Shown: positions 25,831 through 34,053 of the stretch, one piece after another
Position numbering within the stretch: position 1 is the stretch's first letter
Layout: every line of letters starts with the position of its first letter
DNA from: Chitinophaga horti
Lineage (GTDB): Bacteria > Bacteroidota > Bacteroidia > Chitinophagales > Chitinophagaceae
Reading direction: 5' to 3'
DNA length: 64,000 bases
Assembly: GCF_022867795.2 (NCBI RefSeq)
Contig: NZ_CP107006.1
Location: 992,001-1,056,000, forward strand
Notes under the pieces: model-generated
What the model saw: only the letters and a program-made list of their open reading frames with translations
Databases searched by the model: none
Told to the model about the DNA's origin: nothing
Position numbers and translations under genes: made by a program

Positions 25831-27219
25831 ATGAAAAAAGTAATTTCCATCATATCATTATCCGCGCTGCTGTTAGGTGGTTGCAAGAAGTTCCTGGATG
25901 TAAACAAGGACCCGAACAATCCTACAGATGTACAGGAATCGTTGCTGCTGGCGCCGATAGAAATGAATATTTCTGATAACATTGCAGGCGGGTTTGGAGC
26001 ACTGCTCGTACAAAACTACCTGCAGAACATCGCGCCGAACCAGGCTAATCCCGGCATTGCGAACTACCAGTTGTTTAGCGTAGACGTGAATGGCGACTGG
26101 ACGATGTACTACGTAAACTGCCTGAACAACCTGAAAATACTCAATCAGAAAGCGGAATCGGAAAACCACTGGAACTACGCTGCCATTGCGAAAATACTGT
26201 CGGCCTATGTGTTGGGCAACGCCACCGATTTGTGGGGCGATATTCCGTACTCACAGGCGTTTAACAGGAACAGTTTCCTGGTGCCTTACGACAAGCAGGA
26301 GGATATTTATAAATCCATCCAATCGCTGTTGAACAATGCCATTGCCGACATCAGCAAAGGCGATGCGTTAAAGCCCAAAGGCGACGATTACTATTACAAA
26401 GGCAATATGGATGCCTGGCGCAAAGTGGCGTATTCATTAAAAGCGCGTTACTTCATGCATCTGACCAAGGCGCCTGGCTACACAGCAGCCGTGCAGGCCG
26501 ATAGCGCATTGCTGGCATTGCAGAACGGTATGACCGCGAATGCTGACGATTGGAAGTTCGTTTACGAAGGAGCGGCATCCACCGAAAATATCTGGTATTA
26601 TACCTTTCTGCCGGTAACGACTTATGTGTTAAACGAAACGATCATAGAAACGCTGAAAGGCCGTAATGATCCCCGTTTACCGGTGATCGCAAAACCGGCT
26701 GTATTGTCGGGTAACTATGTGGGCAGGAGAGTGGGTACATTGCCTGCGGGCAACCTGGCTGCATATTCTTATCTGAATAACTTCTACGGTGCTGCGGCAT
26801 CGTCCAACTACATCTATAATTATTCAGAAGCCGTGTTCCTGAAAGCGGAAGCCGTGTTGCTGAAGTCGGGCTTTGCGGCAGCGCAGCCCGTATACAGGCA
26901 TGGCATCAATTCTCACTTATTTAAATTGGGGATTGATACAACTTCCGTTGCAGCGACGACGTACGTAAACAGTCGCGCACTAACCGCCGGTAACGCTTTG
27001 CAGCGCATTATGGAAGAAAAGGCAGTAGCGAACTTCCTGAACCTGGAAACGTTTAATGACTGGCGGCGTACGGGCTTCCCTGCGTTGACGCCTGTAGACG
27101 GTGCCCTGTCTGCTATTCCACGCAGGCTGCTATATCCTGAAAGCGAATTACAGAGTAACGAACAGCCGCAGCAATCCGGCGTCACCTTAACAAGCAGGGT
27201 TTGGTGGGATGTGCAGTAA
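25831..27219 (+). CDS. SusD/RagB-family lipoprotein (SusD-like_2 type)
   Basis: From the ATG at 25831 the protein has 462 residues with a lipoprotein signal (SALLLGGCKKFLDVNKDPNN, Cys17). I reject a farther TTG start abutting the susC stop because the signal peptide begins at this Met. The segment FLDVNKDPNNPTDV and an early NYLQNIAPNQANPG-type core are typical of the SusD-like_2 subfamily. The C-terminal region has IMEEKAVANFLNLETFNDWR, the conserved SusD end motif. It is convergent with the DUF6526 gene, with only 7 bp between them. Confidence 0.92.
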   Translation: MKKVISIISLSALLLGGCKKFLDVNKDPNNPTDVQESLLLAPIEMNISDNIAGGFGALLVQNYLQNIAPNQANPGIANYQLFSVDVNGDWTMYYVNCLNNLKILNQKAESENHWNYAAIAKILSAYVLGNATDLWGDIPYSQAFNRNSFLVPYDKQEDIYKSIQSLLNNAIADISKGDALKPKGDDYYYKGNMDAWRKVAYSLKARYFMHLTKAPGYTAAVQADSALLALQNGMTANADDWKFVYEGAASTENIWYYTFLPVTTYVLNETIIETLKGRNDPRLPVIAKPAVLSGNYVGRRVGTLPAGNLAAYSYLNNFYGAAASSNYIYNYSEAVFLKAEAVLLKSGFAAAQPVYRHGINSHLFKLGIDTTSVAATTYVNSRALTAGNALQRIMEEKAVANFLNLETFNDWRRTGFPALTPVDGALSAIPRRLLYPESELQSNEQPQQSGVTLTSRVWWDVQ

Positions 27220-27226
27220 GCATGTC

Positions 27227-27658
27227 CTACACCCGCATATAATCACCCTGCCAGTCTTTGATCGCCTTCTTAATATCGGTAGGCGACATCCGCTCCTTAA
27301 TAGCGCGGGTTACAAGGGCTGGCAGTTCTAAATCAGATGCAAAACGTAAGGCCAGTATCTGCGGCAGGGAGAGTTGTGGTTCCAGTATCTCGAAGCGCGT
27401 TTGCGTGAGGGTATAATAACGGAAGCGTACTTCCTGCCGCACGATGCGGTCTTGCAGGGTGAGCGCATAATGTTGGCGCATCATGAAACCCAGCCAGCCG
27501 GCGAGTACGAACAACAAACATACAAATAGCCATTCCAGCGCGCCCTGGCGGGTATACGCGATAATGCTTAATACGATGCCTGCCAGTACAACAGGATAAA
27601 ATACGAAGTGATGAGGGGGATAATAGCGAACGTGATTTTTGAAGTGTTGTGCCTGCAT
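27227..27658 (-). CDS. DUF6526-family membrane protein
   Basis: The 143-residue protein begins QHFKNHVRYYPPHHFVFYPV, which I recognise as the DUF6526 N-terminal signature of Bacteroidota. Two transmembrane helices follow (about 20-36 and 43-60), then a cytoplasmic domain of about 80 residues (QEVRFRYYTLTQTRFEILE, ending in a helical segment). The function of the family is unknown. It ends beside the convergent SusD gene and has no operon partners. Confidence 0.78.
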   Translation of the reverse strand: MQAQHFKNHVRYYPPHHFVFYPVVLAGIVLSIIAYTRQGALEWLFVCLLFVLAGWLGFMMRQHYALTLQDRIVRQEVRFRYYTLTQTRFEILEPQLSLPQILALRFASDLELPALVTRAIKERMSPTDIKKAIKDWQGDYMRV

Positions 27659-27764
27659 TTTTTTTAGTTGAAGTTCTTACATGAATAATGCCATGCGCCA
27701 CCGAATGTAAGTCTTTTTTACGCCCGCCTGCCCGCTTTATCCGTAGGTGTTGATAGCCAGAGAT

Positions 27765-30700
27765 TTACTGTTTCTCGGGCAGCAGCAAATAGAAGCTGGC
27801 CCCTTTACCCGATTCACTCTCCGCCCATATATCGCCGCCGTGCGACAATACGATCTTGCGGCATAAAGCCAGACCAATACCCGTTCCCTCATACTGTTCC
27901 CGGGTATTTAACCGCTGAAAGATCGTAAAGATCTTCTCCTTCAGGAAGTCGTCAAACCCAATACCATTGTCGGTTACCGTGATCAGGTGCCAGGTTTTGC
28001 CGGTGGATTTATGGTGCGCTGTCAGCAGTGCGTCATCGGCCTGCCGGCAACTGATGCCGATTTCAGGCGCTTTACCCGGTGGGGTGAACTTGAGGGCATT
28101 ACCCATCAGGTTGTAGAACAATTGGTTCATCTGCAGCGGTATGGCAGCAATCGTCGGTAATGGCTCGCTGGTAATGATGGCCTGCTTCTGTTCTATCAGC
28201 AGTTCAAAATCGTGGATCACATTGGCCAGTACATAGTCCAGCTGCACCGTGGTAAACAGTTCTTCTTTTGCAGATACGCGGGAGAAGTCCAGCAAATCTT
28301 TGATCAGCAGGCTCATTCGAGCTGCCGAAGCGCTGATCTTATCGATATAGGTCTGGATCGTTACCAGTCCGCTCAGCTCCTTGTTATCCTTCAACATGCT
28401 GGAGAACATGCGGATCTTCCGCAGCGGCTCCTGTAAGTCATGGGAGGCTACATAGGCGTATTGCTCCAGTTCTTCGTTCGTTTGTTTCAGCTGGATGTTG
28501 GCCAGCTGTAATTCACGGGTACGTTGTTGCACCCGGTCCTCCATCTCCTGGGCTTGCATCTTTTGCCGGGTAATGTCGCGCACAACACCGGTAAGCATCA
28601 ACGGCTCCTGCTGCTCTCCAAATATCACTTTAGCCGATGGCCGCACGATGCGCACCTCGCCGGTTTGTAAACTGATTACGCGGTATTCGTCCTCATAGTT
28701 GCCTCCGGACTCGAAGGTGAGGGCCTTTTCCATCGCAGCGATTGCACGTTCACGATCTTCTTCATGAATGGCTTTAAATCCATCGTGCATATTGATGTTG
28801 GCGCCGGTAAAGCCGTACCACTCACGGGCACGCGCCGAAAAGTTGACCTCCCCGGTCTGCAGGTTGATGTTCCAGGTAGCGATTTCCGCGGATTCGACAG
28901 CCAACCTTAGCCGTTCTTCTGCCTCTGTCAATTGCTTGCGGGCCAGTACCAGGTCGGTTACGTCCGTGGCGGTATTGATTACACCGTATACATCGCCATT
29001 GCCGTCGAACAACGGTTTATAAGTAAAGTTGAAGTAATGGGTTTTAAGGCTGCCATGCACGAACAGGTCAACCTTCGCCTCGTTGGCCGTATAAGGAACG
29101 CCTGTAGTATATACATCGTCCAGTAATTGGTGAAAGTGCAGGCCTTCCAGTTCCGGCAAGGCCTCGCGGAAGGTTTTACCCACAACGGAGGCGTCGCGGT
29201 CCCAGGTTTTGAGAATGGCCTCGTTCACAGTTTGGATGCGCATTTCGCGACCAATGTACACGCCAATAGGGGTGGGTGCGTTGGTCACAAAATTGCGGAA
29301 GCGCTCCTCGCTTGCTTCCAGTTCTTTTTTGATCTTTACCTGGCCGGTTACTTCGGATGCGAGTATCTGCACGCCGGTGATTTTACCTGCTTCGCGGAAC
29401 GGCGCGTAGATGAAGTTGAAGTACTTCGTGATCAGCGCACCTTCGGGGCCCAGATTTGCCGGGGTTTCAAACCCGTAATGAGCAAGGCCTGTAGTATATA
29501 CCTGTTCGATCAGTGCGAGGAACGGCTGGTCGCGCAGTTCAGGCAAAGCTTCTGCAAGCGGGAGGTTCATAACACTGCGGTCCCGGCCCCACAGGCCCAA
29601 CAGGGCATCGTTGGCCGTTTCCACGATCATTTGTTCGCCCCGGAGCACACCAATAGCTACGGGCGCCTGTTCCACCATGGAACGGAACCGTTGCTCACTT
29701 TCCTTCAGGGCTTTGTTGAAGGCTTTTTCCTGCCGCAGGTCGCGGGAGATGGTCGCGCGGCCGAATGGTGCGCCGGTTATTTCGTCGTATACCAGCATGG
29801 TATGACCATACACAGGGATCTCTTCCCCTGTTTTAAAATGCCTGTACAGTATTTCGCCCATCCAGCGGCCGTTCTCAAATAGCCCTTTATTCACCTCGTT
29901 TTTCAGCCGCTCAATTTCACTGGCCGGAAGGTAATTACTGTTATGTACTTCCAGTTCCTCCTGGCTCTCGATGCCCAGCATGCGCCGGCCGGCTTCGTTT
30001 ACATAGTTCACGTTGCCTTCCAGGTCGGAGAGGCTTACGAAGTCGGAGCTCTTTTCCAAGAGGGCGATAAGTTTCTGTTGTTCCTTCTGCGCCTTCAGTT
30101 CCGGGCGCAGGTCGCGCATCACGGCACCAATGGCCATAGGCACGCCGGTTAGCGGGTGGTCGATACGCGTCGTGTTGTTGTACACCGGTATCCGCTCGCC
30201 AGTGACCAGGTTGCGTATCATTATGGTACCTGACCATCGGCCTTCTTTCATGATGACGGGTATTACTTCCCGGCTTACCTTCTCGTAGTCTTCCGGTGTA
30301 TGCAGGTCTGCGATCGGTGTGTTCAGTACCTGTTCCTGGTCTTCGAATCCAAGCATATCCATACCGGCCTTATTGATGTAGGTATTTTTGCCGTTCAGGC
30401 CAAGTATGGCCATCATGTCCACGCTATTGTCTACCAGCTTACGCAGTTTCTGTTGTTCCTGCTTCCATTCGATCTGCGGAGTAATATCTTCAGAGATGAT
30501 AATTATATTGGCTGGCTTACCGGCTTCGTCGTACAGCAACGATACGTTGTTACGCGCCCACACCGGGTGCCCGTCCTTATGAATATATCTTTTTTCTATC
30601 TCGAACTCGCTGCGCTGCGCATCGAACAGGAGAGAGAGCATGGCTTTCTTCCGTTCCCAGTCACCGGCGTAACTCACTGCCTGCATGTTCAGCTCGTACA

Positions 30701-31088
30701 GTTCATCTTCCGTATAGCCCACAATGCGGGTATAGGCCGGATTTACCAGCGTATAACGCCCTTCCAGATCGGTGAGTGCGATGCCGAGCGATACATGCTG
30801 GAAGATGGATTGCAGGCGGCTTTGGATGACCTGCATTTCAGCATTCTTCAGCCTTTCCTCTGTAATATCTGATACGGTGCCCGAGAAGGTGACCGCTTCG
30901 CCTGCCTTGTTATAGCGGTAACTGCCCAACGCTTCTACCCAATGAATGGAGCCGTCGTTCCAGATGAAACGGGCTGCGTAGGAGAGTTTACCAGTGAGTT
31001 GTGCCTGTTTGTATGCGTTCAGGCGAATATCCGCATCCTCCGGGTGTACATGGCGGATAAAGATGTCGCGGTCTACATTTTCCATCAC
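27765..31088 (-). CDS. Multi-PAS sensor histidine kinase, C-terminal part (frameshifted)
   Basis: This frame encodes the remnant of a first PAS domain ending in GTVSDITEER, then six further PAS units recognisable by starts such as LQSIFQHVSLGIAL, LVDNSVDMMAIL, LLEKSSDFVSLS, MVEQAPVAIGVL, FVTNAPTPIGVY and AVESAEIATWNI. HisKA follows (QYAYVASHDLQEPLRKIRMF) and then HATPase_c (NLMGNALKFTPPG, TDNGIGFDDF, YEGTGIGLALC). It has no membrane segment, so it should be a cytoplasmic kinase. The annotated start (GTG 31088, ATG 31085) falls inside the first PAS domain, and the rest of that domain is in the upstream frame. One missing base near 31100-31118 joins them into a protein of about 1350 residues. 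Confidence 0.88.
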   Translation of the reverse strand: MMENVDRDIFIRHVHPEDADIRLNAYKQAQLTGKLSYAARFIWNDGSIHWVEALGSYRYNKAGEAVTFSGTVSDITEERLKNAEMQVIQSRLQSIFQHVSLGIALTDLEGRYTLVNPAYTRIVGYTEDELYELNMQAVSYAGDWERKKAMLSLLFDAQRSEFEIEKRYIHKDGHPVWARNNVSLLYDEAGKPANIIIISEDITPQIEWKQEQQKLRKLVDNSVDMMAILGLNGKNTYINKAGMDMLGFEDQEQVLNTPIADLHTPEDYEKVSREVIPVIMKEGRWSGTIMIRNLVTGERIPVYNNTTRIDHPLTGVPMAIGAVMRDLRPELKAQKEQQKLIALLEKSSDFVSLSDLEGNVNYVNEAGRRMLGIESQEELEVHNSNYLPASEIERLKNEVNKGLFENGRWMGEILYRHFKTGEEIPVYGHTMLVYDEITGAPFGRATISRDLRQEKAFNKALKESEQRFRSMVEQAPVAIGVLRGEQMIVETANDALLGLWGRDRSVMNLPLAEALPELRDQPFLALIEQVYTTGLAHYGFETPANLGPEGALITKYFNFIYAPFREAGKITGVQILASEVTGQVKIKKELEASEERFRNFVTNAPTPIGVYIGREMRIQTVNEAILKTWDRDASVVGKTFREALPELEGLHFHQLLDDVYTTGVPYTANEAKVDLFVHGSLKTHYFNFTYKPLFDGNGDVYGVINTATDVTDLVLARKQLTEAEERLRLAVESAEIATWNINLQTGEVNFSARAREWYGFTGANINMHDGFKAIHEEDRERAIAAMEKALTFESGGNYEDEYRVISLQTGEVRIVRPSAKVIFGEQQEPLMLTGVVRDITRQKMQAQEMEDRVQQRTRELQLANIQLKQTNEELEQYAYVASHDLQEPLRKIRMFSSMLKDNKELSGLVTIQTYIDKISASAARMSLLIKDLLDFSRVSAKEELFTTVQLDYVLANVIHDFELLIEQKQAIITSEPLPTIAAIPLQMNQLFYNLMGNALKFTPPGKAPEIGISCRQADDALLTAHHKSTGKTWHLITVTDNGIGFDDFLKEKIFTIFQRLNTREQYEGTGIGLALCRKIVLSHGGDIWAESESGKGASFYLLLPEKQ

Positions 31089-31096
31089 TTCTCCTG

Positions 31097-31828
31097 TCAG
31101 AATGTAAGAAAGGAGGGGGAATAACGGATATGGTCTGTAGCAAGGTCAATCAGGAACGTGCCTGTACGCGATCCTTCGGCTGCAACCTCTGCCAGTTCTT
31201 CTGCGGATGCGGCTTTCTGTTCGGCCTGTCGTTGTAAGTCCAGCAGGCGCTGACGTTCCGCATCGGCCTGCATGTATTCGATTGCCAGCACAGTGGTGCT
31301 GCTTAACATATGTACCACTTCCTCGTCGCGCTGCGAGGGTCTGCCGGTTTGTTTGTAATAAATGGCGAAAGTGCCCAGCAGTTGGCCCGAGCGGGAGAGG
31401 AGCGGTTTGCTCCAGCAGGCTTTCAGGCCAAAGCGTTCGGCCACGTCCCGGTACGCAGCGATGCGAGGATCGGTGGCAGTATTTTCTACAATGATGGTGG
31501 TTTTGAGAAATGCGGCAGTGCCGCAGCTGCCCTGGTTGTCACCTACCGGCAAGCCGTTAATGATCTGGCAGAAGGCTTCCGGCATGCCCGGAGCGGCGCC
31601 ATGTAACAGGCGGTCTCCTTCCGGCGCAGCCAGCAGGATGGATGCGTAACACTCATTGTCACTGTGTTGCTCTACGAGAGAAGCGATTGTTCCCAAAACC
31701 TGGTGCAATTCGTCCCCCCTGGTAATCATCTCAATAATGTCCGACTGTCCCTTTATAATGGCGTTAAACCATGCCGATGACGGTTGCTGGCTATAGGTAT
31801 CAGGGTCGGAATTGCCCGGAATATGCAT
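31097..31828 (-). CDS. GAF-domain N-terminal part of the multi-PAS kinase (frameshifted)
   Basis: The 243 residues hold a GAF domain (about 40-195; SILLAAPEGDRLLHGAAPG, GLPVGDNQGSCGTAAFL, CWSKPLLSRSGQLLGTFAIY), a coiled-coil linker (about 200-222) and the start of a PAS domain (GTFLIDLATDHIRYSPSF) cut at a TGA (31099-31097). The kinase frame, read upstream across the stop, gives YILTGEVMENVDRD, the expected middle of this PAS. A C5 tract (ATTCCCCCTCC on the minus strand) is close to the break. GAF domains in such kinases sense small ligands or redox state; the signal here is unknown. Confidence 0.85.
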   Translation of the reverse strand: MHIPGNSDPDTYSQQPSSAWFNAIIKGQSDIIEMITRGDELHQVLGTIASLVEQHSDNECYASILLAAPEGDRLLHGAAPGMPEAFCQIINGLPVGDNQGSCGTAAFLKTTIIVENTATDPRIAAYRDVAERFGLKACWSKPLLSRSGQLLGTFAIYYKQTGRPSQRDEEVVHMLSSTTVLAIEYMQADAERQRLLDLQRQAEQKAASAEELAEVAAEGSRTGTFLIDLATDHIRYSPSFLTF

Positions 31829-32004
31829 AAATATTGTTTGTAGGTGCGCCGCTTACGCTCACCGGTACCAAGATAGCTAATAAATTGCCACCGGCACGTC
31901 AGCGCAACGTAGATAATGTACAAAAAGCAGGCCCATGCTGTAGGGGCCGGTAACAGCGTATATTCCTGAGCGATAACTGGGGCGTTTTTTCCACGGGCGG
32001 GGTA

Positions 32005-33060
32005 TCAGCCGGCTGGCTCCAGTTCGCGGCTGGGTAAAAAGGGGAGGGTTACCCGAAATTCGTTGGAAGCTGCAGGCTCCTGGATGCTTACACCCTCCAT
32101 TGCCATAAGGGCGAAACGTTTTTTCAGGTGTTGCAATCCTTTGCCGCTAGGGGCGGTCGTTTGTTTGGGTTGCAGGTTGTTCGTGACCGTAATCCTCTGG
32201 CGGATAGCATCGATGCTGATCCGGATATGCAGCGGGCGGCTACAGGTAATCACATTATGTTTGATGGCGTTTTCAAGCAGCAATTGAAGGCTGAGTGGCG
32301 GTATGCGGTAGTTGTCCAACCCGGGGGTGTCTTCAATATGCAGGTGTAACCCGTTCTCAAAGCGGGTTTGCAGCAGGTAGAAGTAAGTGCGGGCAAAACG
32401 CAGTTCCTCTTCCAGCGAGATCATTTCGCGCTCGCTGGCTTCCAGGAAGTAGCGGTAAGTGCTGCTTAGTTTTTCAGTAAACACCTTTGCCCTGGGCGGA
32501 TCTACGGTGATCAGGCTGATAAGGGTGCTGAAGGTATTAAACAGGAAGTGCGGCTGAATCTGCAGTTTCAGCGCATCGAACTGCATCTGGAAGTGCAGTC
32601 TTTTCAGGTCTTCCGCCTCTTTACGCGCCTTGTTCCATTCATGGAAGAAGTAAAGTCCCTCGTAGACGGCTATCTGCAACAATACAAACAACAGGCTGAT
32701 GCCGGAGGATACGGAATAGTTGGTGATCGTGCCCACATGTACGCCCCATAAATTGCTGCTGTCCTCAATCCAGATGCGGGTTACGCCTACAAAGATGGAG
32801 TAAGGCACCAGTATACACATGGCGGTAAAGGTGCGCCGTTTCACTTGTTTCAGGCTGCGGTAACGCTTGCGGAGGGCGAGTATGACGTAGCGGGTCACTT
32901 CCCAGATGGCCAGGCTCCACACAACCGTGATGCCCGTCGTTTTCAGCAGCATGTATTCATCCTGCCAGGAGAAAAACATCTCCAGCATAAAGAACAGGAA
33001 GAAGGTACAGGCCACGATAAAGTAACCTGCGATTCGGATGCGTTGCTCTCGTATGGCCAT
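32005..33060 (-). CDS. LytS-type sensor histidine kinase
   Basis: The 351-residue kinase has four hydrophobic segments (about 10-30, 37-57, 78-96, 117-140) and a His_kinase domain with QPHFLFNTFSTLISL (phosphoacceptor His in the PHF motif near residue 190). An ATPase domain follows with LLLENAIKHNVI and SGKGLQHLKKRF. Members normally pair with a LytTR response regulator, but none is adjacent here. It lies downstream of the GAF/PAS kinase gene in the same direction but 176 bp of DNA and its own start separate them. Signal unknown. Confidence 0.9.
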   Translation of the reverse strand: MAIREQRIRIAGYFIVACTFFLFFMLEMFFSWQDEYMLLKTTGITVVWSLAIWEVTRYVILALRKRYRSLKQVKRRTFTAMCILVPYSIFVGVTRIWIEDSSNLWGVHVGTITNYSVSSGISLLFVLLQIAVYEGLYFFHEWNKARKEAEDLKRLHFQMQFDALKLQIQPHFLFNTFSTLISLITVDPPRAKVFTEKLSSTYRYFLEASEREMISLEEELRFARTYFYLLQTRFENGLHLHIEDTPGLDNYRIPPLSLQLLLENAIKHNVITCSRPLHIRISIDAIRQRITVTNNLQPKQTTAPSGKGLQHLKKRFALMAMEGVSIQEPAASNEFRVTLPFLPSRELEPAG

Positions 33061-33170
33061 TCCAGACAGATTTAGGGGTGCTGTAATGTAGTAAACCCTG
33101 TCTGGCCGTGGGCATCCGCCCGGCCGAAATGTCGATTTAGCGGATTGAAGTGTAGCTTCCGTCTAAAATA

Positions 33171-33200
33171 AAAAGCCGCCCTTGCGAGGCGGCTTTTTTT
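33171..33200. terminator. Bidirectional terminator at the msrA 3' end
   Basis: AAAAGCCGCC and GGCGGCTTTT pair around CTTGCGA with A and T tracts. The T-run overlaps the msrA stop codon. Confidence 0.85.
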
Positions 33201-33846
33201 ATGGTTTCAGTTTCTTCTCAAACACTTTTTTGAATTTGTCCAGCTTCGGGCGAATCACATAATAACAGTAAGGCTGCGATCCGTTTTGACTGTAGTAGTC
33301 CTGGTGGTAATTTTCCGCCTTATAGAACGGTCCTTCTTTGGCGATTTCCGTTACGATCGGGTCCTTGTACGCGCCGGAGGCGGCCAGTTCCTTCTTGTAA
33401 TGCTCGGCATCCTTCAGCTGGGCCTCATTATGGTAAAAGATCACGGAGCGGTACTGCGTACCTACGTCATTACCCTGGCGGTTCAGCGTGGTGGGATCGT
33501 GGCTCACCCAAAATGCCTGTAACAGCGTCGGGTAATCGATCTTACGCGGATCGTACGTTACGCGGATCACTTCCGCATGGCCGGTAGTACCCGTGCACAC
33601 CTGTTCGTAGGTGGGATTAGCCACCTCGCCGCCCATGTAGCCGGATTCAACCTTTAACACGCCATCGAGGTATTGAAACTGCGCTTCTGTACACCAGAAG
33701 CAGCCGCCGCCGAAAGTGGCGATGGCGGTGGAGTCTGTGTCTTTCACTTCCATATCTGCCGGAACTTTTACTTTTTTGTCTTTCTTTTGCGCGCAGGCTG
33801 CCAGCGATAATGCGAACAGGCAACCCAGCAATAGATACTTTTTCAT
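33199..33846 (-). CDS. msrA: Peptide-methionine (S)-S-oxide reductase, lipoprotein
   Basis: MsrA reduces the S-sulfoxide of methionine in oxidised proteins. I chose the ATG at 33846 (MKKYLLLGCL) because it opens a lipoprotein signal with lipobox SLAAC (Cys18); an in-frame ATG 12 codons upstream would bury it. The catalytic motif is GGGCFWC (Cys49), and the usual blocks follow: VESGYMGG, YEQVCTGTTGHAEVI and AFWVSHDPTTLNRQGNDVGTQ. The reductase should face the periplasm. No MsrB is fused or adjacent. A TAACTTTG box (minus strand, 33887-33880) could be its -7 element. Confidence 0.95.
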   Translation of the reverse strand: MKKYLLLGCLFALSLAACAQKKDKKVKVPADMEVKDTDSTAIATFGGGCFWCTEAQFQYLDGVLKVESGYMGGEVANPTYEQVCTGTTGHAEVIRVTYDPRKIDYPTLLQAFWVSHDPTTLNRQGNDVGTQYRSVIFYHNEAQLKDAEHYKKELAASGAYKDPIVTEIAKEGPFYKAENYHQDYYSQNGSQPYCYYVIRPKLDKFKKVFEKKLKP

Positions 33847-34053
33847 GTGTCTTCCCTCCTTAAATCCCGCGGGCTTTTTCAAAGTTACTATACAATAATT
33901 TAACCCGCTGTTTACTCAAATTACGGGGAATATGGTGGTTTAGATGGGGAAGTTAAGTAACTTTAACATTCTTTTTGGCGGCCCCGGTCGGATGGTGCGC
34001 CCGTAACCCGGCCGCAAAAGACTTAATTATCAAGATTTAAACAGACAGAAAAA

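Noticed and set aside
29127..29882. A 251-codon plus-strand frame inside the PAS kinase
   Set aside because: It is a shadow of the PAS-coding strand with no domain or promoter.
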